NCBI GenBank assembly: GCA_016200225.1
Contig: JACQFD010000025.1
Location: forward strand, 34,056 to 98,055
From: Planctomycetota bacterium
GTDB lineage: Bacteria; Planctomycetota; UBA1135; JACQFD01
Direction: 5' to 3'
DNA length: 64,000 nt
The notes beneath the pieces were generated by a model that saw nothing but the letters and a program-made list of their open reading frames with translations, was not told the origin of the DNA and ran no database searches. The translations under genes and the position numbers were made by a program. Shown piece after piece: positions 52,923-62,311 of the stretch (its first letter is position 1; each line of letters begins with the position of its first letter).

Positions 52923-53402
52923 ATGAAAAAAGCCCGCGAGATCTTTATAGAACTCCTCCGAAAGGACGGTCTGCGCCTCACGCGGCAGCGCGAAGCATTA
53001 TTAAATGCGGTTTTTTCGACGCATCGCCATTTCAGCGCGGAAGAGTTGTATCGCGATCTCGAAAAAGACGGCCACGGCGTCTCGATCGCCACGATTTACC
53101 GATCGTTAACTTTGTTGGTCGAAGGCGGGCTCATTCAGGGACTCGACGTCGGCAACGGACGCGTTTTGTATGAACACACGCTCGGCCACCAGCACCACGA
53201 TCACATGGTTTGCATGGATTGCGGCAAAATAACAGAATTCGTTTCGCCTGAAATCGAGGAACTTCAAGATGAGGCGGCGCGCGCCCACAAATTTAAGGTA
53301 ACGGCGCACTCGCTGAAACTTTTCGGCTACTGTTCCAATTGCAGTAAAAAACATCCCGACGCGCGCGCGACGCCGGCGCCGCAGACGCGCTCGGGATCGT
53401 GA
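52923..53402 (+). CDS. Fur-family metal-responsive transcription regulator
   Basis: A 159-residue repressor. The winged helix (LRLTRQREALLNAV, IATIYRSLTLLVEGGLI) is followed by the dimer domain with the metal motif HQHHDHMVCMDCGK and a second CxxC (GYCSNCSKK) that binds structural zinc. Whether it senses Fe, Zn, Mn or peroxide cannot be told. I chose the ATG at 52923, 28 bp after the purD stop; a longer frame would overlap purD. It probably shares purD's transcript. Confidence 0.93.
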   Translation: MKKAREIFIELLRKDGLRLTRQREALLNAVFSTHRHFSAEELYRDLEKDGHGVSIATIYRSLTLLVEGGLIQGLDVGNGRVLYEHTLGHQHHDHMVCMDCGKITEFVSPEIEELQDEAARAHKFKVTAHSLKLFGYCSNCSKKHPDARATPAPQTRSGS

Positions 53403-53415
53403 CGGAGAATTGTAG

Positions 53416-54636
53416 TCATCCTTTAATGCAAACGATCTGCCGCAGCGTATGCGTTATGTCGACGAGGTCGCGCTGCGCGGCCATGACGCGGTCGATGTTT
53501 TTATAAGCCATCGGAGTTTCGTCGATCACGCCCTCGTCTTTTCGGCATTCGACTCCTTTTGTAGCTTCCTCGTGCTCCGCGACCGTGAAACGGCGGCGCG
53601 CCTCCTTTCGCGACATCGCGCGGCCCGCGCCGTGGCTGCAACTTTCATAACTATAGGGATTGCCGAGGCCGCGCACGATGAAGGATCGCGCGCCCATGCT
53701 GCCGGGGATGATTCCGGCCTCGCCCGCGCCCGCGCGGACGGCGCCTTTTCTTGTAATATACATTTCGCGGCCGAAATGACGCTCGCGGCGGACATAATTA
53801 TGATGACAATTCACCGTCGTCAGGCGCGCCTCGAACGGCGGCAGCGACGGATCGTCGCGCATGGTTTTTAGTATATTTTCCATCATCAATTCGCGATTCA
53901 AAGCCGCGAACTCCTGCGCCCATTCGACGGCTTCGACGTAATCGTTAAAATGCGCGTTTCCCTCCCTGAAATACGCGAGGTCCACATCGGGCAGATGTTG
54001 CAGATGTTTTTCCATGTCGCGCTTCGCGAGTTCGATAAAATACGTACCGATGCGATTGCCGATGCCGCGCGAACCGCTGTGCAGCATGACCCAGACACAT
54101 TCCGCCTCGTCGAGGCAGATTTCAATAAAATGATTGCCGGTTCCGAGCGTTCCCAGATGTTGTATCGTCCGGCCTTCGCGGATCGCGGGATGTTTTTGTA
54201 TAATGTTACTAAAAGCCGGCTCCATCGCATTCCACGCCGCGATGCTCGCCTCCGGGGGATTTGTCCACGAGCCGGGATCACGTTTGCCGGGTTTGCGCCC
54301 GTGCGGCACGGCGCGCTCGAGCGACGACCGGAGATTTTTTAACGAATCGGGCAGTTGCCCTGAATTTAACGATGTGCGCACCGCCATCATGCCGCAGCCG
54401 ATGTCGACGCCGACGGCCGCCGGAATGATCGCGTTTATCGTTGGAATGACACTGCCGACGGTCGCGCCGATTCCAAAATGAACATCCGGCATCGCCGCGA
54501 CGTGGCCGCCCAGAATCGGCAAATTTGCTACATTTTTCAACTGTTGCAACGCTTCCGCCTCGATTTCGACGCCCTCGATCCACGCGTGGATCGGGACGCC
54601 CTCGTGATCGTTTATGATCGTCGGGCGAGCCGACAT
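53416..54636 (-). CDS. rtcB: RNA ligase RtcB
   Basis: A 406-residue RNA ligase that joins 2',3'-cyclic-phosphate (or 3'-phosphate) and 5'-hydroxyl ends using GTP. Metal ligands are seen in AVGVDIGCGMMAVR (Asp, Cys), TLGTGNHFIEI (His) and VNCHHNYV (His), and the guanylylated His in CSHGAGR. No archease gene lies next to it. It is 3 bp downstream of purQ on the same strand, which suggests co-transcription with purines rather than an RNA repair operon. Confidence 0.95.
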   Translation of the reverse strand: MSARPTIINDHEGVPIHAWIEGVEIEAEALQQLKNVANLPILGGHVAAMPDVHFGIGATVGSVIPTINAIIPAAVGVDIGCGMMAVRTSLNSGQLPDSLKNLRSSLERAVPHGRKPGKRDPGSWTNPPEASIAAWNAMEPAFSNIIQKHPAIREGRTIQHLGTLGTGNHFIEICLDEAECVWVMLHSGSRGIGNRIGTYFIELAKRDMEKHLQHLPDVDLAYFREGNAHFNDYVEAVEWAQEFAALNRELMMENILKTMRDDPSLPPFEARLTTVNCHHNYVRRERHFGREMYITRKGAVRAGAGEAGIIPGSMGARSFIVRGLGNPYSYESCSHGAGRAMSRKEARRRFTVAEHEEATKGVECRKDEGVIDETPMAYKNIDRVMAAQRDLVDITHTLRQIVCIKG

Positions 54637-54639
54637 TGG

Positions 54640-55443
54640 TTAATTACCTTTTCGAGCCTGATCGACCAGATTCTTAATGATACGAAAACCCGTTCCGTCG
54701 TCGCGTTCCGGCCTCCGCGTCCATTGCGGGTGATGCCAGAATTCCACATTTCGTTCCGGGTGCGGCATCAGCCCGAGCACGCGGCCGCGGAGATCGCAAA
54801 TCCCGGCGATGCCGAGCACGGAACCGTTCGGATTGTCGGGATAGGCCGCCGGTTCGCGCCCGTCCTTCGTAACATATCGGAGCGCGACGAGCCGGTCGTC
54901 GACGAGTTTTTGTAATGTAGCTTCATCGCGCGCCATGAACTGTCCTTCGCCGTGCGCCGACGGCATTTCTAACAATTCGCCCGCGGGTACGAATTCGGCG
55001 CGGCAGGCGACGCCGCGCATCGCGACCCAGCGCTCCTCGAAGCGCCCGGACCGGTTGTTCGTTAATGTTACATGCTGGATTCCCGACGCATCCGGCGCGT
55101 AACCGGGCAGGATCCCGGATTTAACCAATACTTGGAATCCGTTGCAGACGCCGATCGCGAGCCCGCCGCGATCGATGAATTTCGTAAGCTTTTCCGCGAG
55201 CGGCGCGCCGGTCGCGGATTTTTGCATTTCGATCGCGAAGATTTTTCCCGACGCGACGTCGTCGCCGTAACTGAAACCTCCGGGAAAACCGACGATCGCG
55301 GCGCCTCCGAAGGGATCGGACGATTCTAACAATTGCTGCAATGTTAATAATTCAACCCTCGCTCCGCAGCGTTCGAATGCATAGACGAGCTCGCGGTCGC
55401 AATTGGTGCCCGGCGCGCGCATGAGGATGGCGCGAACGGTCAC
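54640..55443 (-). CDS. purQ: FGAM synthase glutaminase subunit
   Basis: A 267-residue class I glutamine amidotransferase that supplies ammonia to PurL in step four of purine synthesis. The nucleophile is C100 (GVCNGFQV), the oxyanion loop is GFPGGFSYGDD, and the His/Glu pair is in MPHPERN. The start is a GTG that overlaps the stop of the purL gene (GTGA), so the two subunits are translationally coupled. Confidence 0.96.
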   Translation of the reverse strand: MTVRAILMRAPGTNCDRELVYAFERCGARVELLTLQQLLESSDPFGGAAIVGFPGGFSYGDDVASGKIFAIEMQKSATGAPLAEKLTKFIDRGGLAIGVCNGFQVLVKSGILPGYAPDASGIQHVTLTNNRSGRFEERWVAMRGVACRAEFVPAGELLEMPSAHGEGQFMARDEATLQKLVDDRLVALRYVTKDGREPAAYPDNPNGSVLGIAGICDLRGRVLGLMPHPERNVEFWHHPQWTRRPERDDGTGFRIIKNLVDQARKGN

Positions 55444-58373
55444 AGCACGCCTCCGGGGACGCGGGCCGTCATCGCGGGAAATCCGGATTTATAATATTTG
55501 CGAAGTTCGTCGATGGGAATATTAAATATTTCCTTTCTTCCGTCGCTTATCTTCAATTCCCGTCCGCCCGTCGTTTCGCCGATCGCCGCGTGCGGAACGC
55601 CGATGAGGGCCGCGCGGAGCTTCTCTAAATTCGCTTTCGGCACTTCCAACAAAAACCGCGAATTCGACTCCGAAAAAAGCTTCAAATCGACGCGCGCGTC
55701 GGTGCCCATCGCGAGCGGAATATTATGAAGATCGAGCACCGCGCCGATGTCTCCCGCGAACGCCATCTCGGCGACGGCGACCGCGAGACCGCCTTCGGAA
55801 AGGTCGTGGCAGGCGCGCGCGAGGCCCTCGCGCAACGCGCGCGCGACGCCGCGCAGGGCCGCGCGCCCGAGCGACGCGTCGACGCGCGGCGCGGATTTTC
55901 CGAAACCTACATTTCGGACGAGATGCAAATGAGAACCGCCGAGTTCGTCGCGCGTCGGACCGACGATAACAATCGCGTTGCCGGCCTCCTTGAAATCCAT
56001 CGTCATGCAACGCGAAACGTCTTCGACGATCGAAATCGCGGACACTAAGAATGTCGGCGGAATCGGAATCGATTCGCCGCCGACGCGATATTCATTATTT
56101 AAAGAATCCTTTCCGCTGATGAACGGGGTTTCGTAAGCGATCGCGAGATCGCGCGCCGCCTCGGACGCGCGCACGAGGCCGCCAAGCCGGTCGGGTTTGT
56201 TACAATTTCCCCAACAGTAGTTATCGAGAATCGCCGTGCGGTCGGGATCGCCGCCAATCGCTACAATATTCCGCATCGCTTCGTCGATCGACGACTCCGC
56301 GAGCGCCGCGGGGTCGAGCTGGCCGTAACGCGGATTCAAACCGTTGCCGAGCGCGACGCCGCGCGGCGAACCGTACACGGGCGCGATCACGGCGCCGTCG
56401 GACGGACCGTCGCGGCGGACGCCCACGAAAGGCTTGATAACCGATGTGCCCTGCACTTCGTGGTCGTAGCGCCGCACGATCCATTCTTTGGACGCGACGT
56501 TCGGCGAACTCAATATCTGTAATAATAACGATCCAAGCTCGCTGTCGCGCGGCGGCGCCGGGTCGGATTCCGCGGGCGAATTGTAAACAGCCTGCCGCAC
56601 GACCCTCGGCACGCCTTTATGTAAAAAATGAAGGTCGAGATCGCCGACGACTTCGTTTTGATATTTTAATAAAAGCCGTTTCGTATTTGTAAACGTGCCG
56701 AGAATCGTCGCCTCGGCCTGCTCTTCGCGGCATATTTGTAATAATCGTTCCGCGTGCTCGGGGGCCACCGCGGCGACCATGCGCTCCTGCGCTTCGCTGA
56801 TCCAGATTTCATCATAACGAAGTCCCGCGTATTTGAGCGGAACCCGCTCTAGGAAAACTTCGGCGCCCGTGTCTTCCGCGAGTTCGCCGATCGCGGACGA
56901 AAGGCCGCCCGCGCCGCAATCGGTCAGCGATCGTAACAATTTTTCGTCGCGCGCCCGCAAGATCGCTTCTGTAGCTTTCTTCTCCGTGATCGGATCGCCG
57001 ATCTGCACCGCCGTCGCCGAAACCGTCTGCGACTCCTCGTGCAATTCCACCGACGAAAACGTCGCGCCGTGAATGCCGTCGCGTCCCGTGCGCCCGCCGA
57101 TCATAATAATAAGATCGCCCGGCTTGACTTCTTTTCGAACGGCTTCGCGCGGCATGAGGCCGACGGTTCCGCAAAAAACGAGCGGATTGGATATATAACC
57201 GTTATCCACGAATACGCCGCCGTTAATTGTAGGAATGCCCATGCGATTGCCATAATCGCGCACGCCGGAAATGACGCCGCGCAGGACGCGCGACGGGTGG
57301 AGCGTTCCTCGCGGGAGTTTTTCTTCTGTTAAATCCGCCGGACCGACGCAAAAAATATCCGTCGATGCGATCGGGCGAGCGCCGACGCCGGTTCCGACCA
57401 CGTCGCGAATGACGCCGCCGATGCCGGTGCCCGCGCCGCCGTAGGGCTCGATCGCGGAGGGATGATTGTGCGTTTCTACCTTAAAACAAACCGCGTGGCG
57501 CTCGTCGAACGCGATGACGCCCGCGTTATCTACAAATACCGAAAGGCACCAGTCTTTGCGAACGGTTTCTGTAGCTTTGACGATCGTTTCGCCGAGGATG
57601 GAATCGATGCGGCGCGGGGCGGCGCCGTTTTCTATATAATCGCAAGGGCCGCGCAAAGTCTTATGTTTACAATGTTCGCTCCACGTCTGGGCGATCGTTT
57701 CCAACTCCGCGTCGCTCGGTTCGCGGTCGAGCGAACGATAATGATCGCGGACGGCCTCCATTTCGAGCCGCGTGAGCGAGAGGCACATGTCGGCGCTCAA
57801 TTTGTCGAGCGCGGCGCCTTCGAGCGCGCGAATGGATATCGTTAGTCTTTTGAACGCGCGCGCCGCCGGATCGAACGGAAGCGGGGGGTTCGACCGGTCG
57901 ATCGTCAATAATTCGATCGTTTCGTTCGCGAGCGTTTTCGTCGCGGCCGCTCGAAGCGCCTCGGCGCCGCACGATGTTACAATTTCAAAACATCGAAACG
58001 TCGCGACGTGCGCGGATTGTATATTTAACGCTTCCAGCGCCAGGGAGACGCTCGCGGCGACGGGATCCATGACTCCCGGTTTTCTTATGATATCGATTCG
58101 CCGCGCGTCCGGATCGATGACAAACGGTTTATCGTTAGTATTACGAATGCGCGCCGATTCCGAAATCGGATCGGCGAGCAACAGATTCGCGGCGCGCTCG
58201 GCCTGGGCTCGCGTCAACGCGCCGTCGATGAAATAGCCGCGGTAGGCACGTGCCGTTCGAACGTCAGCGCCAAGTTCGCGGAGTTCGAATTGGGCTCCTT
58301 CACCCTCGGGATCGGGAAGCCCCGGGCGCACCGCGACTTCAATCTGCCAGAAGGAAGCGTGTGGGTCGGTCAC
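55440..58373 (-). CDS. purL: FGAM synthase, PurS-PurL fusion
   Basis: About 977 residues from a GTG at 58373 (another GTG at 58454 would add 27 unconserved residues). The first 190 residues hold two PurS-like units (FWQIEVAVRPGLPDPEG; IDIIRKPGVMDPVAASV), followed by the small-type PurL with TWSEHCKHKT, the ATP/substrate loop FKVETHNHPSAIEPYGGAGT and the repeated AIRS-type halves (LTDCGAGGLSSAIGE; HDLSEGGLAVAVAEM). It makes formylglycinamidine ribotide with glutamine-derived ammonia from PurQ. PurS is normally a separate small protein; no free purS gene is seen here. It is transcribed divergently from accA. Confidence 0.95.
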   Translation of the reverse strand: MTDPHASFWQIEVAVRPGLPDPEGEGAQFELRELGADVRTARAYRGYFIDGALTRAQAERAANLLLADPISESARIRNTNDKPFVIDPDARRIDIIRKPGVMDPVAASVSLALEALNIQSAHVATFRCFEIVTSCGAEALRAAATKTLANETIELLTIDRSNPPLPFDPAARAFKRLTISIRALEGAALDKLSADMCLSLTRLEMEAVRDHYRSLDREPSDAELETIAQTWSEHCKHKTLRGPCDYIENGAAPRRIDSILGETIVKATETVRKDWCLSVFVDNAGVIAFDERHAVCFKVETHNHPSAIEPYGGAGTGIGGVIRDVVGTGVGARPIASTDIFCVGPADLTEEKLPRGTLHPSRVLRGVISGVRDYGNRMGIPTINGGVFVDNGYISNPLVFCGTVGLMPREAVRKEVKPGDLIIMIGGRTGRDGIHGATFSSVELHEESQTVSATAVQIGDPITEKKATEAILRARDEKLLRSLTDCGAGGLSSAIGELAEDTGAEVFLERVPLKYAGLRYDEIWISEAQERMVAAVAPEHAERLLQICREEQAEATILGTFTNTKRLLLKYQNEVVGDLDLHFLHKGVPRVVRQAVYNSPAESDPAPPRDSELGSLLLQILSSPNVASKEWIVRRYDHEVQGTSVIKPFVGVRRDGPSDGAVIAPVYGSPRGVALGNGLNPRYGQLDPAALAESSIDEAMRNIVAIGGDPDRTAILDNYCWGNCNKPDRLGGLVRASEAARDLAIAYETPFISGKDSLNNEYRVGGESIPIPPTFLVSAISIVEDVSRCMTMDFKEAGNAIVIVGPTRDELGGSHLHLVRNVGFGKSAPRVDASLGRAALRGVARALREGLARACHDLSEGGLAVAVAEMAFAGDIGAVLDLHNIPLAMGTDARVDLKLFSESNSRFLLEVPKANLEKLRAALIGVPHAAIGETTGGRELKISDGRKEIFNIPIDELRKYYKSGFPAMTARVPGGVL

Positions 58374-58462
58374 GGGTCGGGCGGGGAGTGTACAAATCGA
58401 AAGCCGCCACGGAAGCAACTTGCGCCGGGCCGGGTCACGTCTAAGCTCGCACACTCACATCG

Positions 58463-59464
58463 ATGGCTGACGAAACACCGCCCCGCCCAGAGAACCGGCT
58501 CCCTCGAGGACTCGCGTTCGAGCGACCCATCCTCGAAATGGAGGAGAAGATTGCCGAACTCGAGCGGCTTGCCGCGTCGACGCGACTCGATTTGAACGGC
58601 GAGATCAAAAGTTTGAAGGTGCGCCTGCGGAAGACGATCGAGTCGACCTACCGCCAACTGACGCCTTGGGAACGCGTCAGCGTCGCGCGCCACCCCGACC
58701 GCCCGATCGGGCAGGATTACATTTCCACGATATTTGACGATTTCTTCGAATTGCACGGCGACGGAGTTTTCGGCGACGACAAGGCAATTGTAACAGGACT
58801 CGCGAAAATCGACGGCAAACCGCTTTTATTAGTCGCGCACCGAAAAGGTAAAACTACAAAAGAGCGGCTCGCATGCAACTTCGGCTGCGCGCACCCGGAA
58901 GGCTACAGAAAAGCGCTTCGGAAAATGAAACTCGCCGAGCGTCTGAAATTGCCAATATTAACATTTATCAACACGCCCGGCGCCTATCCGGGAATCGGCG
59001 CCGAAGAGCGCGGCCAGGCGCGCGCCATCGCCGAGAACATCATGGAGATGTTCGATATACAAACGCCGATTATTTGTGTTGTCATCGGCGAGGGAGGTTC
59101 CGGCGGCGCGCTCGGAATTGGCGTCGGCGATAAAGTTGTCATTCTGCAACATGCTTATTATTCGGTCATTTCGCCCGAGGCCTGCTCCGCCATTTTATGG
59201 CATTCCGGCGAACGCGCCCCCGACGCCGCCCGAGCCCTCCGTCTCACCGCCGACGACCTACTCGGACTTGGCATTGTCGACGAAATCATCCCCGAGCCCC
59301 TGGGCGGCGCCCACCGCGATCCACCCACCATGATCGCGACCATGAAAGAGCGCCTCCTCGCCTACCTCCGGGAATTCGAGAGCATGCCCATCGAAACCCT
59401 CCTCGAACGCCGCTACGAAAAATTCCGTAACATCGCTCAAGGGACCCTCGAACCGCCTCTGTAA
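58463..59464 (+). CDS. accA: Acetyl-CoA carboxylase carboxyltransferase subunit alpha
   Basis: A 333-residue subunit of the carboxyltransferase that makes malonyl-CoA for fatty acid synthesis, full length with a short N-terminal extension. Landmarks: LEMEEKIAELE coiled coil, TPWERVSVARHPDRP, the catalytic-face INTPGAYPGIGAEERGQ and IGEGGSGGALGIGVGD, and YSVISPEACSAILW. The beta subunit is not in this window. A single gene divergent from purL. Confidence 0.97.
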   Translation: MADETPPRPENRLPRGLAFERPILEMEEKIAELERLAASTRLDLNGEIKSLKVRLRKTIESTYRQLTPWERVSVARHPDRPIGQDYISTIFDDFFELHGDGVFGDDKAIVTGLAKIDGKPLLLVAHRKGKTTKERLACNFGCAHPEGYRKALRKMKLAERLKLPILTFINTPGAYPGIGAEERGQARAIAENIMEMFDIQTPIICVVIGEGGSGGALGIGVGDKVVILQHAYYSVISPEACSAILWHSGERAPDAARALRLTADDLLGLGIVDEIIPEPLGGAHRDPPTMIATMKERLLAYLREFESMPIETLLERRYEKFRNIAQGTLEPPL

Positions 59465-59542
59465 TCGTCCGCGAGGGACGGAAATTTTTACCGCGCCAAC
59501 TTCCGCTTCGCGGTTCGCGTAACCGAAATGCCCAATGCGTGG

Positions 59543-59560
59543 GTGACCTCCAAAGGTCAC
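59543..59560 (+). promoter_or_regulatory. Palindrome GTGACCT/AGGTCAC upstream of the ECF sigma gene
   Basis: GTGACCT (59543-59549) and AGGTCAC (59554-59560) form a perfect 7-bp interrupted palindrome in the 137-bp gap between accA and the sigma gene (start 59602). It has no T tract, so an operator is as likely as a terminator. Confidence 0.35.
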
Positions 59561-59601
59561 ATCGAACTTAGACGTCACACGTCGCGCAGGGTGAGCTACA
59601 A

Positions 59602-60288
59602 ATGCTGTATTCCCGAACCAACAAGAACGATCACAACGTGACCAGCGAGCCTAACCCCGACGCCGGGAGTCCGTCCCGACCTGACGGGTCGCGCGCCACG
59701 CTTTCGCCGCTGCCGGCAGGCGTTCGCTCCGATGCGGAATTGTTACGTGCGACGGCCGCGGGGGATCGAGATGCATTTCGCACGCTGGTCGATCGTTATG
59801 AACGCCGCGCGTTTTATGCCGCGCATCAGTTGCTTGGCGACGAAGAGGAGGCGCGCGACGTTGTTCAAGAAGCGTTCGTCCGAGTTTACAGATCGCTCGA
59901 CAAGTACGACGAGCGCCGGCCTTTTTACACATGGTTCTATCGCATTGTTACAAATCTCGCGATCGATCACCATCGACATCTGAAACTAACAAAACGCATC
60001 ACGACCGAGGAAGTTACAGAATCGCTTCCGGGCGGCATCGCGCCGGCGGCGCCGGTCGAGTCCGAGGAAGTCCGCCGCCACGTCCGCGCCGCGCTCGAAA
60101 CGCTTCCGCCGAAATTCAAATCCGTGATGGTTCTTCGCGAACTTCACGGTCTTTCCTGCAAGGAGATCGCCGAAATTGTAGGTTCCACGCACGCGACCGT
60201 AAGGTGGCGCATGCACCGCGCCCGACTCTTGTTTAAGGATGCGTACGAGCGATTGTTCATGAAGGACGAGCAGAAAAAAACCCGCTGA
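59602..60288 (+). CDS. RpoE-type ECF sigma factor
   Basis: A 228-residue sigma factor with an unconserved 40-residue N-terminus, region 2 at about 43-110 (DRDAFRTLVDRYERRAFY, DEEEARDVVQEAFVRVYRSL) and region 4 at about 165-215 (LHGLSCKEIAEIVGSTHATVRWRMHRAR). It directs RNA polymerase to a set of promoters when released by its anti-sigma factor, which is encoded next (60376) on the same strand. The layout sigma, anti-sigma, DegP-like, PDZ matches the RpoE envelope-stress type. Confidence 0.94.
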   Translation: MLYSRTNKNDHNVTSEPNPDAGSPSRPDGSRATLSPLPAGVRSDAELLRATAAGDRDAFRTLVDRYERRAFYAAHQLLGDEEEARDVVQEAFVRVYRSLDKYDERRPFYTWFYRIVTNLAIDHHRHLKLTKRITTEEVTESLPGGIAPAAPVESEEVRRHVRAALETLPPKFKSVMVLRELHGLSCKEIAEIVGSTHATVRWRMHRARLLFKDAYERLFMKDEQKKTR

Positions 60289-60375
60289 ATTAAACAAACC
60301 GCGCCCGGCGCGCGTATCACGAATAAAAACTATTAGCTTCCGCACACACGCGATTTTTTACATACGATTACAGAA

Positions 60376-61056
60376 ATGGCACCCTTGAAATTTACAGATA
60401 ATTGCAAAGAGTTCCTCCGATTGGCGGATGACCTCGTCGGTCATGACGTCCCGCCGGAAGAGACATCTCGTTTGATGGAGCACGCCCGCGCGTGCGCGCG
60501 TTGCACGAAAGAGTGGCGTGCGGCGCTCGAACGCGCGGCGGCTCTGCAAATGTTAACTCCGTGGGCTCTCGAAGCGGGCGGCGTTCACCCTCCCGCGGTC
60601 GGCGAAACGGCCGACGCTGTCTTCGCCCGGCTGAACGCGGGCGAGGGCATCCCGTCCTGGTCGCAACGATGGGTCCGTCCGATTTCCTATGCGGCCGCCG
60701 CGTTACTCGTCGTCGGCGCGGGAATTTACAGTTCGATTTATTTTATGAATAATCGCGAAGGACTGTCGTCGTCGGCGCGCGAATCATTAGTGAATGCGAA
60801 TGTTTCGCCGCAGGGTGCGAATCTACAAATTACAGACGATCCGTCGCTCGAAAGCGAAGAACGCGTCGTGAATCCGTTCGAACGAAAAATGCTGCTCGAA
60901 TCTTCGTTGCCGATCAACGGCCGCAAGAACGGCGGCGTTCCAGTATTAGTAAATTATCCATGGAGCATTTTCGAGAAGGCGAATGGCGGCGGCGGCGGCG
61001 GTTCGGTCGTGACGCCCGTCGGGGGACGTACCTATAATCAGTCGAGAGTGCATTGA
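60376..61056 (+). CDS. Zinc-finger anti-sigma factor, single membrane span
   Basis: A 226-residue protein with the anti-sigma zinc motif H36-x3-C40-x2-C43 (EHARACARC) in an N-terminal cytoplasmic part, one membrane helix at about 103-124 (ISYAAAALLVVGAGIYSSIYF) and a short periplasmic end with a Gly-rich run. It would hold the upstream ECF sigma factor inactive and release it after cleavage. It sits 87 bp after the sigma gene. Confidence 0.86.
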   Translation: MAPLKFTDNCKEFLRLADDLVGHDVPPEETSRLMEHARACARCTKEWRAALERAAALQMLTPWALEAGGVHPPAVGETADAVFARLNAGEGIPSWSQRWVRPISYAAAALLVVGAGIYSSIYFMNNREGLSSSARESLVNANVSPQGANLQITDDPSLESEERVVNPFERKMLLESSLPINGRKNGGVPVLVNYPWSIFEKANGGGGGGSVVTPVGGRTYNQSRVH

Positions 61057-61121
61057 CGTTCCAAGCCGGCGATTCGCGATGCCGTTTTTCATGATGCCGG
61101 CGATCGATTGTTATTAATCAA

Positions 61122-62261
61122 ATGCCCTTGCTCCTATCGTTATTATTACTGATTGCGCAGGGACGCGCCGAAGCCGCGGCGCCCGCGTCGCGGCCGGCGA
61201 CACTGCTCGAACAGATGGACGCCGAACGGCGGGCGCTCGCGGAAAAGTTGCGTCCGGCCTCGGTCGTCGTGACGGTGCTGCTCAAGGACTCATCGGTCGA
61301 ATTCTCGGGCGTGTTGCTCGATGGCAACGGCCGCATCGCGGTTCCGTCGAGTGGCGTTGAAAACAAGGACGACGCGAGCATTTGGGTGCGCGCTTCCGAC
61401 GGTTTGAAATATAGCGCGAGATATGTTGCAAACTTTCCGAACGCGCCGGTCGCTATATTACAATTATCGGGCGACGCTTCCGCGTTTCCGAAAGCGCCCG
61501 CGATCGCAGCCCCGAACGATACCGCCGTCGGCGACACGGTCGCCGTGATTGCTAATGTTTTAGGAATGGACGGAACGACGATTTTCGGATCCGTAAGCGG
61601 CGCTCGCCGGAATTTGAAGCGTTTTCCCGGCGTCGAATTGATGCAAACGACCGTCGATTCCGTTAATTACTCCGGATCGCAGGGCGGCGCGGTCGGAAAC
61701 CGCCGCGGAGAAATTGTAGGAATGGTTCTCGGCGGTTCCGAAATTACAGATTGGTCGCTCGTGACGGTTTATACAGTTGGAACGCCCGTTCCGGCGAAGT
61801 CCGCCGAAGAAACGGTGCCGGTCAACACGACGCAACAAGTGACGCGCACGGAAATCCGGGCACTTCGCGTTCCCGGGGTTTCGATCGTGCTACCGATCGG
61901 ATATTTAACAGATTTCGTGTCCGGCAATCCCGCGGTCGCGACGGCGAGCCGCTCGCCGCTGGAGCCGCGCGTTGGATTTGTATTAAATGAGCGCATCGAC
62001 GAATTGACCCGAAGCCAATTGCGCCTGCCGCTGAATCAGGGATTGGTTGTCGAGAGCGTTCTCGAAGGAATGCCCGCGAAGCGCGCCGGAATTTTAATGA
62101 ACGATATTATAACTAAAATCTGCGGCGTCGCGGTCGGGACGAACCTGCAATTTCATACAAAACTTCTCGAATGCGCCGGTTCCGGAAAGGTCGTCATCGA
62201 GTTCATCCGCGCCGGCGCCGTTCGGGAAATCGAAGTCAGCGTCGAGACCGCCAATCGTTAG
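61122..62261 (+). CDS. DegP/HtrA-like protein without a catalytic triad, one PDZ domain
   Basis: A 379-residue exported protein (signal peptide MPLLLSLLLLIAQGRAEA) with a trypsin-like fold of HtrA type followed by a PDZ domain (about 285-375, GLVVESVLEGMPAKRAGILMND). The places of the triad do not match: the NNHVV region reads PSSGV (75-79), the DLAVLK region reads PVAILQ (109-114), and GNSGG reads GSQGG (185-189). It is thus probably a non-proteolytic sensor or chaperone of the envelope, not a protease. It follows the anti-sigma gene by 65 bp and may help control it. Confidence 0.83.
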   Translation: MPLLLSLLLLIAQGRAEAAAPASRPATLLEQMDAERRALAEKLRPASVVVTVLLKDSSVEFSGVLLDGNGRIAVPSSGVENKDDASIWVRASDGLKYSARYVANFPNAPVAILQLSGDASAFPKAPAIAAPNDTAVGDTVAVIANVLGMDGTTIFGSVSGARRNLKRFPGVELMQTTVDSVNYSGSQGGAVGNRRGEIVGMVLGGSEITDWSLVTVYTVGTPVPAKSAEETVPVNTTQQVTRTEIRALRVPGVSIVLPIGYLTDFVSGNPAVATASRSPLEPRVGFVLNERIDELTRSQLRLPLNQGLVVESVLEGMPAKRAGILMNDIITKICGVAVGTNLQFHTKLLECAGSGKVVIEFIRAGAVREIEVSVETANR

Positions 62262-62311
62262 CTAACGAATTTACGTCAGGGCCGTATCATTTTTACCGAG
62301 GTTGATTCCCA

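Noticed and set aside
59543..59560. Rho-independent terminator of accA
   Set aside because: The palindrome has only seven pairs and no T run, so it is listed only as a possible operator.
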